Part shown: piece after piece, positions 47,221 to 58,989 of the stretch | How the letters are laid out: each line of letters begins with the position of its first letter | How positions within the stretch are numbered: the first letter of the stretch is position 1 | Assembly (NCBI GenBank): GCA_028554755.1 | Contig: JAPTOF010000008.1 | Location: 11,844,501 to 11,908,500 of the forward strand | Direction of reading: 5' to 3' | DNA: 64,000 nt | From: Cordia subcordata | Lineage: Eukaryota; Streptophyta; Magnoliopsida; Boraginales; Cordiaceae | Made by a program: the position numbers and the translations under genes | Notes under the pieces: generated by a model | The model's database searches: none | What the model saw: the letters and a program-made list of their open reading frames with translations, nothing else | Told to the model about the DNA's origin: nothing

Positions 47221-48296
47221 GAGGGTATTTGGTTTGACTTTTTTTTGGTCAAACTTATTTAAAATTTAATTTAAATTAATGAAAGTGTTTGTTTGGAGCT
47301 TATTATAAGACACTTATTTTATTTGACAATTTATGTGAAAAAGATTGTTTGTTATCAGCTTATTATATGACACTTATAAGATACTTTTCATAAGATATCT
47401 TATTTGTAGTTATAAAAAATAAGTTGGGTTTAGGGTACTTATATATTATCAGATAGAAAATAATTAAAAATTTAAAATAAAGAAAATTTAAAATTTAAAA
47501 TTTAAAATTTAAAAATAAAATATTAAATATTAAAAATTAAAATTAAAAAATTAAAGATTAAAAAATTAAAATAAAAAATAAAAAATTAAAAATTAAAAAA
47601 CTAAAAAATAAAAACATGTTAAAAATTAAATATTAAAAATTAAAATTACAAAAATTTAATTTTTTTTTAAAAAAATAAAAATTAATTAATATTTATATTT
47701 TATAATTTATTATTTAATTATAAAATTAAAATACCATGAGTCAAAATTGATAACATTATTATCAAAGTAATTTATAATAGCATTTCAGCTAACAAACCAA
47801 ACAGTCTTATTATATCAGACACTTATTTCTTATAAGACACTTATCAGATAAGATGTTTATCAAATTTCAGATTTCAGATAAAACTATTCCAAACAGACTA
47901 TTAGTTAAAAAAATGTTTCTTTAAGTGGTTTTAAGTAAAAAATAAAAAGCTCTCCAACCCCAATTTTTGTTTTTTTATAACTTTAAGCACTTTGAAGAAA
48001 AATAAGTTTGACCAAATCATTTACTATCTTATTCTTACCTTTTTATTTTTATTATTAAAATATCCTTACTCTTTTATCTTATACTTACCTTTTTAAATTC
48101 TATTTTAATATCCTTAATAATTATTTTAACCATATAACTTACTTTTCAGCCTACTTTAATTAAATATGTAAATACTTATTTTTATAATTACAACTTTTAT
48201 TCAAATACGTAATTACTTAAAGTTGATAATAAAAAAAGTCACTTAAAATTAAAAGTGTTTTAAATAATTTTTTAATAAACTAATCCAAACACCTAC
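47221..48296. mobile_element. Harbinger/Tourist-like MITE with nested MITEs
   Basis: Flanked by TAA (47218-47220 and 48297-48299). Ends GAGGGTATTTGGTTTGAC and the complement of GTAGGTGTTTGGATTAG. Sequence from 47221 to about 47285 and from about 47898 to 48296 is the reverse-strand version of the MITE at 2302-2773 (shared GGTCAAACTT, AATAAAAAGCTC-CC, AGTTTGACCAAAT, TTTACTATCTTA). The 610 bases between are a different insertion. Confidence 0.82.
47283..47898. mobile_element. MITE nested in the 47221-48296 MITE
   Basis: It interrupts the outer family exactly where the copy at 2302-2773 is continuous. Ends GTGTTTGTTTGGAGC and the complement of GTCTGTTTGGAATAG. It shares GCTTATTATAAGA with 499-763. 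A second pair of inverted ends inside it (GATTGTTTGTTATCAGC near 47343; complement of GACTGTTTGGTTTGTTAGC near 47804) suggests a third layer. The core 47450-47700 is AAAATTAAA-type low complexity. Confidence 0.6.
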
Positions 48297-48999
48297 TAAG
48301 TATTAACCCTTTGGCATAAAAAAAGAGCACACTGCAACCTGCATGTAACTTTAGTACGGGCATGCTTTGACGTATAAAAAAGTGCAGGCCGCCTTTGACG
48401 TTAAAAGAGTTTTTATCGGTTATATAATCACAAATCTTTTTTTTTTTCGGCTTTTGAATTCTTATAAACCTCTATGTTTCAATTTTTAAGTTATAAAAGT
48501 TATAAAGTCTCTCGCCTCATGACTCAGGTTAGTACTTTTTACTTTGACTTTAGTTTTTAACTATTTTTGTGCAAATAACTCGTGTTTATATGCATGTAAC
48601 TGAAATCTTATTTTGATAAATTAATTAACTTGATTTTTTATTCTTGTTAATTTTAAATAATCGTCAATTGTAAAAACTAGAGCTTTTCTTATTCTTTATT
48701 GTTATTGTTGTTGTTATTTTTGTTATTACTACTGCTATTATTTTGTCATTGATCTAAACTCCTGCATATAAGGTGTGCAAACAAATTTGACATTAGGGTG
48801 TGCATATAAAAGTCTATATTGTTATAGAGCAATCTTGTCAACTGTTAAAATTAGAATTTTCTTTATTCTTTGGTATTATAATTGTTATTATTCTTTTGTC
48901 ACCAATTGACCTCACAATAACACCTTATCAAGTTATTTTGTTACACTTGCTGAAAAAACTCCCACATCACCCACACACAAAATAGGAGAGGAAGTTATA
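48297..48999. other. Intergenic, short direct repeat
   Basis: A TGTCAA..TTTTCTTTATTCTTT..TTGTTATTATT segment occurs twice, about 165 bases apart (near 48663 and 48835). No gene. Confidence 0.45.
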
Positions 49000-50112
49000 G
49001 GATAGGTGCTTTAACTACATATCAACATCGAGGTTATCCATTTTCTTAGGTTTATTTCTAAAATTCTTTAACCAATTTAGCTTGGCATACCTATATTCAT
49101 AAGTAACAGTCAGGCATATATTTGTATGTATATATATAACACAACTTCACAAGGCATTAGCAATTTCAACAACCCCAGTAAACTTAAAAGAATAACCCAC
49201 AAACTCAATAGCTAAACACAGGCACCAAAACACTTGTAAAGTCTCATTATTTTTCTAGCTGAAGCTTAAGACCATATGTTTCTCCCCTTTTTTCACTTCT
49301 AAAAATATATCTCAACACATACATAAATATGCAAGTATGGACATGTAAAGATAACCGAAGTATTAATAATCAAAATAGGAGATTACTGCTTACTTGAGTA
49401 ACAAAAGTGATGACAATTCTCCTTGTAATTTTAATTTTAACTCCACTTATTGATATATATCATATACACATACATACATATCATACAGACATGCATATAC
49501 ACATAACATATTACACCTAACAAGATATACATAATGAAACAAGGTTGAGAACTCTTACTTGATGGCAAAACCCCTCTTAATCTCAACTTCTACTTCGTTG
49601 TCGCAGCTCAAAGCAAATTGATATGCAAAAGAGTTAGGGTAAGGGTTTGGGAAAGAAGAGACAAGAATGGTTTTTCTTTGATCTTATCTACTAAGCTCTT
49701 AGGCATATATAAAATTGTTTTGCTCACATTTAGTCCCTAGAACTTAATTATTTGCCAAAAGCACCACATAAGTCACCAAGTTTTTGTTTATCAGACACAC
49801 ACCCACGCATATGTACACGTGAACGGCATACAAAAAGAAGTAAATGAGTTTACTTAGTTTTCTTTTTGCACATTACATCTTTTACCTCTTTAACAAGTTT
49901 TGTTTTCGAAACTTCACTTGTCATGGTCTTCAAACAATATTAGGCATTTCTCAAGCATTTGATATTCCAATTCCAAATAGCCTTTCTAATTATGAGATTA
50001 CCATTCCATTGAACTCTTGCATAGAGAACAATACTACATTGTAATGTGCAACCTTCTCAATCATCAATACTCTAAGTGTGTTGCTTTATCATACAAATAC
50101 TGACCCCAAGAC
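49000..50112 (-). repeat. Segment X, copy 1 (inverted)
   Basis: The minus strand matches copy 2 and copy 3 over about 1.1 kb: GTATTGATGATTGA, TGTTCTCTATGCAAGAG, AACTTGGTGA, GGTGCTTTTGGCAAATAATT, TTCT-AACCTTGTTTCAT, TGACTGTTACTTATGAATAT and TAGTTAAAGCAC in the same order. It ends abruptly near 50112. It carries only the last codons of the putative reading of copy 2/3 and its 3' flank. Confidence 0.85.
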
Positions 50113-50239
50113 ATGACATACCGCAGACCTAAGCCTAGAGGGCAACTAGCACAGTACCACACAACACAACATTTCATACAATACCTCCAAACATTTATAG
50201 ACCAACCAAGCCATCTATTCACAATGTATTATCGAGAGC

Positions 50240-50299
<60 letters not shown>

Positions 50300-50949
50300 G
50301 GATAGATAGATAGATAGACAGTAGATTTGTATCTCACATCATTCATTACACTTACAGACACATCACATCTCAATTTAGATATCTATCACTTGAAACGAAA
50401 TATAAGATATAGATTCACACCACACATAACACATCAGGTTACAACACATAATTACCCTTTGGACCATGATACAAAATGTAGTTCCATACCAAAACATATC
50501 ATTATAGGCCGAGCACACTCAAGTCCTCTTCTTGTCACGGTGAATCATGTCTCACCGACTAGGGCACACAATGGCCACTTGCAGTCCCACACCTCTATGT
50601 GGTGTATCATCTCCTTACCATGAGCACACAAAATCTTATCACACTAAAATATACTAGGCAATTTCACCTGCCATATAGTGTCATAGATCTAAAGTTTTCA
50701 CATAATACATATAACACATCATAGCCATAGGTTTCACATATAACACATAACATATCGTATCCACAAATTTCTCAGATCACACATAATATTACACTTCCTA
50801 GTATCAAATACAAACCAGAATAATAATCCAAGCGAGCTGTATAGGAATTGTTTTTAGTGTCCAAGGTAGCTTTTTGGAAAGTAATTTAGAAAGAATATCC
50901 AACTTACCTCGATCTAGCTAATAAATAATATAAACTTCTACTTACAACA
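50113..50949. other. Spacer between inverted segment X copies
   Basis: Contains the microsatellite at 50247-50320 and a CA-rich stretch with no recognised gene. Confidence 0.45.
50247..50320. repeat. (CT)n(TA)n(GATA)n compound microsatellite
   Basis: About 13 CT, 13 TA and several GATA units. Confidence 0.95.
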
Positions 50950-51266
50950 TTAACCCTAGAGCTATTTCAAGGCTGGCACAAGTGAAAAAGAAAATGTGAC
51001 GTTGCTTTGGACTAGTTATTTGCAATTAGATGACGACATTATATATTCTAATAATCTAGGGAGAGCTTACAGATTATGGTGGTTTATTAAATCAAAGGAA
51101 TCTAAATTATGGCTCTCTATTAATCGATTGGCAACTTTGCTACTCTCAGTTATCATTTTGGTCACTTATTTGTTATGCACTTCTCTTACTGCAGCACCTA
51201 GATGGCAAGAGAAGATATAAGGTCTCCTGGTCTTTGGGCAAATCAATTGTTATTATATGGAATTGT
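50950..51266 (+). pseudogene. Segment X, copy 2, first part: unknown hydrophobic reading
   Basis: An open frame gives DDDIIYSNNLGRAYRLWWF and then a hydrophobic segment LLSVIILVTYLLCTSL. It is cut by the CACTA element at 51267 and continues beyond it at 54787, since the TGT duplication marks one original site. I do not recognise the protein; the hydrophobic runs suggest a membrane protein. Other copies do not reach this part, so its left border is a guess. Confidence 0.45.
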
Positions 51267-54200
51267 CACTACAAAAAAACACTGCTTTCTTGACGCTTGC
51301 TTTAGCTTTTTAAAACGATTTTTAGCATCGCTATTTTCATTTCCAACGATTTGCTAGGCATCCTCTATGAAGCCGTCGTCTTTTGGCTATCCCGACAGTT
51401 TATAAGGTGTTGGGGATAATATAACTTCCTAACAATTCTATCAATCGTCATCTTTTTTATATGTAATTGCTGACGACTATGATGAACCATTACAATAAGC
51501 AAATAGGAATAGGTGACGGTTGAAGAAAAACGTCAACTTTTTATTTCATCATTTGAGACGATTCATTTTAGAGCATTGTTATTGACAAAGTGTTAACATG
51601 ACTATTTGCAATCAAGCGTCGTTATTCGATTGAGTTATTGCTGACATTGAAACTGCAACGATAATTTGGTGTCAATTACTGTTGATAATCTACATGTGAT
51701 GTCATTGTTCAAATTATGGTTTTACCAATGTTTTATTAATAAGTATTATAATTTGGTCTCAAATATTTTGCTAAAATTTAATTTTGTGGATAATTTTTAT
51801 TACCATTTAGTAATAATTCTTTTTCAATTTTAAGCATATATTAGAATCTCCACAATCTGTTGCAAAATAAATTGACAATATTGAAATTATTAAACAAATC
51901 TAGAATCAACAATTATGTCAAAAAATCCAAAAGAACATATTTCATCAACTTTTTATTTCATCATTTGAGACGATTCATTTTAGAGCGTTGTTATTGACAA
52001 AGTGTTAACATGACTATTTGCAATCAAGCGTCGTTATTCGATTGAGTTATTGCTGACATTGAAAATGCAACGATGATTTGGTGTCAAATACTGTTGATAA
52101 TCTACATGTGATGTCATTGTTCAAATTATGGTTTTACCAACGTTTTATTAATAAGTATTATAATTTGGTCTCAAATATTTTGCTAAAATTTAATTTTGTG
52201 GATAATTTTTATTACCATTTAGTAATAATTCTTTTTCAATTTTAAGCATATATTAGAAACTCCCCAATCTGTTGCAAAATAAACTGACAATATTGAAATT
52301 ATTAAACAAATCTAGAATCAACTATTATTTCAAAAAATCCAAAAGAACATCTTGCATTAGCGTACATGAACCCAAAATAAATTATTCTATAAAAAGGAAA
52401 AAATTCTAAAATAAATCACTTAATCACTCAGGTCACTCTTGACACTAATCCGAAGTGGGTGTAGCATGTCCATCAAACTAACTTGAGAAATCACACCTGT
52501 AAAAAAAAAAAAAAAAGAGTTGGTGTAGATGTTAATAAGTATATACATATAGAATACGAAGCAATAGGAAAATAAGAGTAATTAGTATTTATCCAAAATG
52601 GATTTCCTGCGAACAATTTAAGGATATAAATGAGCTACATTTTGTCGGTCCCTGTTTTTACTGGGAGCTTTTTGTGTATAAAAAAGTATCACATCATATT
52701 CTATATATAAAAAATTATTAAAAGAATTATAGAAGTTGAATATAAATAAAGTTAATTCATAATTTAATTCTTTTACTAGAGATAACAAAACTATAATACT
52801 ATTTGGAGAAAAAAAATTGGTGAAATGTACACAACATAATGCAAATTTATGTCAAACTAACCAAAGGCTCAAACTTTGGCCAAAACAAACGTTATTTGTG
52901 AGATTTCTTTCATTAGCAAATAGCAATCTGGAAAACTTCTAGAGAAATAGTGTAAAGTTTCAAAGAGAAAACAAATAAGTACAAAAGGGGCAACTTTACA
53001 CCAATTAACAATCAAAGATTAAAAAAAAATAAAAAATAAAAAATTCAAACTTAGGCTAAAATAGAAGATTTTTGATAAATCGAAGATGAAAATAACATTA
53101 CTTTCATCATAAAATAGTGATTTGAACGGCCTTTAGAACAATAATCTAACTTTTCACATAAAAAAGAAAAAAATACAAACACTCCTAACTTTGGTACTAA
53201 GTTTTGTAACTAGATGAAAGCTTTAATCTAGAGCAAAGCAATAATCTAAGTTTTCACATAAAAAAGCAATAATTTAAAAGAAGTATAACTCACCAAAGCA
53301 ATGACATGTTGTGCTCTGTAAACGTAAGTTGATAGTTAAACGCTTTAACAATGTAAGAAGATGGTTTTGTGATTGAGTTTCCTTATATTGCCAATAGAAT
53401 TTAGGTTAATAATTGTAATTGGTGAATAATAGACTCCTAACTTTGGTAAAGTTTGAATTTTGTGGGAAAGTTATTTTGGTATGAGCAGGAAGGAAAATTT
53501 TGGCGTTAATTTTACTTTTTGTAAAATGTTTTGAGGTAATTTTTTGGTGATATGAAATTTTTAAAAGGTAGCTTGTAGTGACAATTTTTCACCAATCGAA
53601 AAAGGCGTTGATATTACAATTCAATTTTTAAAGCGTTTCTCTAGTTAATCTAACCTTGAAAATTTTTACAAAAGCAAAATGGTTTTAGTTCACCAATAAT
53701 TCAATTTTCAAAATACTTATTTTTAGTTAATTATAAAAAGTCTAATCAATTTTAAATCTTTGTTGATAAGTGTTGAAAATGAATATAACAAAAATATTAT
53801 AGTTCTTTCCTCCAAAAAGATTAATAATAAACACTGAATATCAGTAAAAAAGAAAAAGAAAAACTTACAATTTATCAAGTGGTATTAATCAATGTGAAAT
53901 TTTGTTGTTTTTATATTTGTTAAAAGTGCAAAACTTCAAGTAAATTTTATTTTTGTGTATTTTTATGATGAAAATGTTTTATCTCATAAAATCGATTGAA
54001 AAACCGCTCAAAATCGCACCACACAACATTAACCAAAACTACTGGTTCTTTTAGCATTTTGGTCGATTTTGGTTTTGTAAAGTAATAAACTGCCTAAATC
54101 AATTTGATTAAAAAACTAATGCAAAAACTACCAAAACCACTCGTATGCACCCCTACTCTTTTCTTTTCTTTCTTTTAATTTATCTTTCTCCAATTTTTTT

Positions 54201-54786
54201 ATTCTATTCTTATCTTTTTGTTATTGATGAAAATTTTTAGAATAATATGTGAATTTATTAGATTTTTATATAAAATGATCAGGTAAAATTTTATTTGTAG
54301 ACAATAATTGAATTTTAATAATTATATTTTATGTGTATATAAAGAGATCTTCTTAAATAAATTTTATATAAATTTAATGGTTACTGAATTTAATTTTTTT
54401 TGCAAACTATTCATTACCGTCGTTAATAATAATGAAATAAAGTCATCAAATGTGACGAATCAATCTAAGTGTCAGCAAAAGAAACATTAAAAAATCTATG
54501 TTAACGCTTTGACATAATCGTCTTCAATTTTATCTAATTAAATGTTGACAATTGATACATAACCGTCATAGTTTTCGATTGTTAGATTCAATGCTAACGA
54601 TTCATGTACAAATGTTGGTAATAAACAAACCATATTACACTCTCAGCAAATTCTACCCAATATTGACGATTAAAAAAAGATGCTTTCTTGAATCGTTGAG
54701 AAAAGATAACGTCAAATTTACTTTTACCGACGGTTATAAACTCATCATATTTTAAGCGTCCCCGATACCATAATTTTCTTGTAGTG
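51267..54786. mobile_element. Non-autonomous CACTA (CMC/EnSpm) transposon, 3520 bases
   Basis: Begins CACTACAAAAAAACACTG and ends with the complement of CACTACAAGAAAATTATGG. Direct TGT duplications lie at 51264-51266 and 54787-54789, the three-base duplication expected of CACTA elements. Both subterminal regions (51280-51680 and 54400-54760) are dense in short CGTC, GACG and ACGG words in both orientations, as expected for transposase binding sites. No ORF resembles TnpA or TnpD, so it depends on a helper element. It includes a 412-base tandem duplication and, near 54000-54156, a piece of a GGGGTGCA-ended MITE. Confidence 0.9.
51533..52356. repeat. Tandem duplication of 412 bases inside the CACTA element
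   Basis: TCAACTTTTTATTTCATCAT begins at 51533 and again at 51945. The two units stay aligned to AAAAAATCCAAAAGAACAT (about 51937 and 52350), with only a handful of differences such as GAGCATTG / GAGCGTTG. Confidence 0.93.
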
Positions 54787-55266
54787 TGTTTGACGTTTCG
54801 CATCAATTCTGCTTAATGGTATCTGCTATCACTGTGCAGGATCCATGGTTTTCATGTTGGTAGTTATTATTATGTATTAACTAGTATTCTTATCAATTAT
54901 GGGTTTTGTTTATTATATCATCTTCATGTACAATTGCCTAAATATGGGACAGATCCTAGCTACTCTCAAGCATTACAACTTTCTGGCATTATCTATTTCA
55001 TTCTGTTTGGATCATAGACTCCCAATATTTTTATTGGTATTTTCTGTGGGCTTCATGTTTTGGTTATTTCTTATTTTATGGACCTTATTTATTATATTAA
55101 TATGTAGTTCTTTTCAAAAATCTTTCTATTCAATATATGTCTCTCATTGGCTTTTGATTATACTGATAATCACATTCTCAATTACTTCTTCGCTCTAAAA
55201 GTATGTTCAAGATTTTGATTGTATTTTGTAATATGATGGCACATTCAGAGTAATTGATAGTTATTG
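54787..55266 (+). pseudogene. Segment X, copy 2, second part: decayed membrane-protein-like reading
   Basis: One frame reads IHGFHVGSYYYVLTSILIN, LPKYGTDPSYSQALQLSGII and IFIGIFCGLHVLVISYF with several stops further on. The DNA from about 55035 to 55255 aligns with copy 3 (59075-59310): GGTATTTTCTGTGGGCTTC / GGTATTTTCTATGGGCTTC, AAATCTTTCTA, CTCTAAAAGTATG / CTTAAGAGTATG, TCAGAGTA. The predicted segments are hydrophobic and aromatic, so a multi-pass membrane protein is plausible. Family unknown. Confidence 0.5.
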
Positions 55267-56645
55267 TTTTTTTTTTTCAAATGTGAGGCGACACTCACGA
55301 AGTTCTATTAATGACCCAAAAAATTACATAAGAGGAGGTAGGCCGAATCAAAACCTCCTATTCTACTCCTAGATGTTGCGATTGACAGGCTAATAAAAAA
55401 CATAATGCAACCTATAGAGGCGAGGTACTACCTCACCCCAATACAATAAGATCTAATGCATTAAAGCAATAAACAAGGTGACACTATCACCTTTACAAAG
55501 AGACACGAAACAACCTCTCTACTATCTAAGTCTAATATAAGGAACGCCAAGTTTATCGCAACGAAGTAAACCTCCCAGCCTTGGAAAGGCCAAATCAGAA
55601 TAGACTACTTTTGAATCCTTCATATGAGCTCCCTCTTTCGCAAGACAATCGGCTACAGCATTACCTTCCTTGTGAATATGTGTGAGCCAAAAATGAAACT
55701 CACCAAGCAAATGCCTAACTTGATCAATCTATCGACAACTATTCCATGATCTCCTTAACGAGCCTTGAATAAGTTAAACCACAGCCATGGAATCCATCTC
55801 AACCCATATGCTTTGAGTACCCATCTGATCACAAATGGACAAGCCATATATCAAAGCTCACAGCTGATTGTCCTGAAGTCTGTCCAAAATTGAGGAGAGT
55901 CTTTTTTTGGAATAAGAATAATTGATGTAGAAGTTACCCCTTTACGCATTTCCCCACCCATTAAAAAATCTTGCATGGCTTCAAGGAGATCCTTAATTCT
56001 TCATAATATTCCAACAGTGTTTATAAAAGAGAGCCAAGAAGCCGTTAGGTCCAACCACACTCTGATCGTCAATGTTATTTACGATGTTAAGGAGTTCTTC
56101 CTCTGAGACGGGACAACAAAGATCTCCATCATCTTTATTAGACACAAGACAAGGAATTAAAGACCAATTAGCGGAATCCAAATTGATAGCTTCTGTGGTC
56201 AATAGGTCCTCAAAGAAGCAAACAGTCAACTTTTTAATATCACTAGGCTTAACCACTATCCCACCTCTATCATTCGATATCACCCAAATATAATTGCGTA
56301 CTCTTTTCTTGGCAACCAACATTTGGAAGAATCTTGTGTTTTTTATCTCCTTCTTGAAGCCATTATCACCCTAATTTTTGTCGCCGAAATGCTTCCTCTC
56401 TTCCACCAATAATTTATTTAAATTAGCTATTGCTTTACTTAATGCCTATCTCCTATCAGGTGTCGAATTCCGATGGAATAAAGATTCCTCCTGTAAAACC
56501 TCCTTCTCCAAAGTTCGACCTTATCTCTCACATTGCCAAATACCTACTTGTTCCACCCTTTGAGGGCGATTTTCAAATTCTTTTGTTTACGCCAGAACTT
56601 TGTCATGCCTTCATCAAAAATAGGTTGCTCCCAAGTCTGCAAGCA
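55267..56645 (-). mobile_element. LINE (non-LTR retrotransposon), truncated and internally deleted
   Basis: The T run at 55267-55277 is the poly-A tail of a minus-strand LINE. Reading the minus strand from 56640: FDEGMTKFWRKQKNLKIALK, then EERKHFG, NTRFFQMLVAKKRVRNYIW, VSEEELLNIVNNIDDQSVVG, PNGFLALFYKHCWNI (RT fingers), DFFNGWGNA, then a jump at about 55870 into RNase H (IWVEMDSMAVV, HIHKEGNAVADCLAKEG at about 55660). The RT palm with its catalytic box is missing. Several stops. It sits inside segment X: the flanks rejoin the order seen in copy 3. A possible decayed duplication is AGTTATT / AGTTGTT. Confidence 0.88.
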
Positions 56646-57425
56646 AGTTGTTCTTTATGTAAAAGTCTGGTGGAATAATAATGGTGCAGTTGGAAAGACT
56701 ATTTGGAATTGAAATCTGAAATGCATGAAAAGTATCTGTTTCTAATTGAGGACCATGGCAAGTGCAGTTTTGAGGACAAAACTTCTTGAAGAGGTAGAAG
56801 ATGTAATAGTAAAAAGAAATTAAAAAAACAATTAAACCCATTTCTTTTTGTATGTAGTCCAAATGTCTGATGAAGAAAACTTGGTGAGTTATGCGGTGCT
56901 TTTGGCAAATAATTAAGTTCTAGGGACTAAATGTTAATAAAACAAATTTACATATGCCTGAGAGCTTATTAGATAAGATCAAAGAAATACCATCCTTTTT
57001 CCTTCTCTCCCAAACTCATAACCTAATCCCCTTGCATGTCAATCTTTCTTTCAGCTGTGACAACAAAGTAAAACATAAGATTAAAATAGGTTTTGGCATC
57101 AAGTAGAAGTTCTTAACCTTGTTTCATAATGAATATCTTTTTGTGTAATATGCTATGTCTATATGCATGTATGTACAATATATATGTATGTATATAGGAT
57201 ATGTGTCGATAAGTAGAGTTAAAATCGAAATTATGAGGAGAATTGTTGTCACTTATGTTACTCAAGAAAGCAGTAATCTCTTGTTTTGAATATTAACATG
57301 TTGGTTATCTTTACATGTTCATACTTGCCTATTTATGTTTGTGTTGAGTTATATTCTTAAAATTGAAAAATTGGGAGAAACATATGGTTTTAAGCTTCAT
57401 GAGAAGGATAATGAAACTTTGCAAG
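56646..57425 (+). repeat. Segment X, copy 2, third part
   Basis: Aligned with 59330-59870 and with the complement of 49560-50060: TGTTCTTTATGTAAAAGTCT, TTGGAATTGAAATCTGAAAT, GGTGCTTTTGGCAAATAATT and CTTAACCTTGTTTCATAATG. Continues with TTACTCAAGAAAGCAGTAAT, matching copy 1 only. Non-coding flank. Confidence 0.85.
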
Positions 57426-58211
57426 CAAGGTGAAGGCAAGGGGAACCGCGGGGAGCCCTGGCCCTCCAAAAGCCTCCACAAATTTTATGTTTCTTTTTTT
57501 AAAATATGTATGAAACTTTTTCATTAACTAAAAGAATTTTAATTTAGATATACAGTGGCGTTAACTCAACTTTTTCTTCAAATTTTGTGTCTAATTAATT
57601 AAGATTTTCTTAATTTAGGTATAAATTACTTACTGTACCTAATCATCATGACTTATAAACTTATCTAGTATAGCTGTTCAATTTAGAAAATTGATAGATA
57701 TTTAGAAACAATAGCTTATTTTTAGTTCATAGATTAATATCGTTTATGCATTGGGTGCAGATAGTTTTTATCGAAAGGTAGTTAGAAGCTCAAAGTTCTA
57801 TCACTATTAAAATTTATTTTTAGTTTTTAAGTCTAAATGACGACTATTGAATGAGTTTTTTTATTAAATTATCAAAGCAAAATTTTTACTTTAATGGAAA
57901 ATAATTTAATTACAAAATAGTCTGGTTAGCTATATTGGAAAAGAAATTGTTTTAATATTCATATTGATATGATAATTTATAAATTCAATTCTATGAAAGA
58001 GAGATGAGCCCAATATTGACTAAGATAATAAATTTTTCTTTGCATAATCTTTTGTTACTTTTTACAAATATTACTCTTTATATATATTATTAAACACTTT
58101 TTAAATGGTGATCTAGACTTTATACTTGTTTATGTTTAGAATATTTAATATTGTCAATTTTCTTAATTTAATCTTGGCTTCCCAAGTACCAAATTTTTGG
58201 CTTTGCCCTTG
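57426..58211. mobile_element. Non-autonomous hAT transposon
   Basis: Flanked by the eight-base duplication TTTGCAAG (57418-57425 and 58212-58219), the hAT signature. Ends CAAGGTGAAGGCAAGG and the complement of CAAGGGCAAAGCC. Copy 1 of segment X is continuous across this site, which confirms a 786-base insertion. It has no transposase ORF. GGGGAGCCCTGGCCCTCC near the left end is a motif often seen in plant hAT ends. Confidence 0.9.
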
Positions 58212-58515
58212 TTTGCAAGTGCTTTGGTGCTCGTGATTAGCTATTGAGCTTATGGGTTGTTCTTTTAAGTTTAGTGGGTCGTTGAAATTGCTAATGACCT
58301 GTATATGCATATACATACATACATACACACACACATACATACATATGTGCACACACACATACACACACATATATATACATACGTACAAATATATGCATGA
58401 CTGCTACTTATGAATATGGATATGCAAAGCTAAATTAGCTAAAGAATTCTTTTAGTAGACCTAAGAAAATGCATAACCTGGATGTTGGCATGTAGTTAAA
58501 GCACTTATTCTATAT
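58212..58515 (+). repeat. Segment X, copy 2, last part
   Basis: Aligns with the complement of 49010-49240: GTGCTTTGGTGC, TAGCTATTGAGCTTATGGGT, GTTGAAATTGCTAATG, ATATATGCATGACTGCTACT and TAGTTAAAGCAC. Contains the CATA/CA repeat at 58310-58384. Confidence 0.82.
58310..58384. repeat. (CATA)n/(CA)n microsatellite
   Basis: Alternating CATA and CACA units; its minus-strand Tyr-Val-Cys ORF is spurious. Confidence 0.9.
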
Positions 58516-58989
58516 GTGTTTGAGCTTCATCATTTTATATGTGTAAATAAACTAGTTTCTTATATCAAATGTGTATGTCTATATATAAAGATGCTGATTT
58601 GGGGTGTTGTAAGTGGAACTAAAATGGAAGGGAATTTGTGAGCCTTAGCTTGGCTTGGTGGTGGTGTGCCCATTGTTAATAGAGGAAGAAAAGAAAAGTA
58701 AAGGGGAACAAAAATAAGGTGAATATTTCTTGGCTTAAGGCTATTGATGGAAGCAATTTGGACTTATACATGTTTAAGTAATATTTTTATTTTAATTAGC
58801 ATCATGGCACTCTGTTGATAGGTTCTCTAACAAGTTGTTGATATGTATCTCTGTAATTTTTCTTTATTTCTTTGTTAGCAGATAAGTGTGGAGTTTATGC
58901 TTCTCTTCTACCATTGACATGCTAATTAACTAAGAATCATCTTATAATGTAAGGAGGGAGTTGTGTGACTGGAACGTTGAATAGAGGTA
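58516..58989. other. Intergenic between segment X copies 2 and 3
   Basis: No supported gene or repeat border. Confidence 0.45.

Noticed and set aside
54899..55198. 99-codon hydrophobic ORF as a real gene
   Set aside because: Its DNA aligns with copy 3 in a different best frame; treated as part of the decayed segment X.
58113..58388. Tyr/Val/Cys-rich minus-strand ORF
   Set aside because: Translation of the CATA/CA microsatellite and a hAT end.
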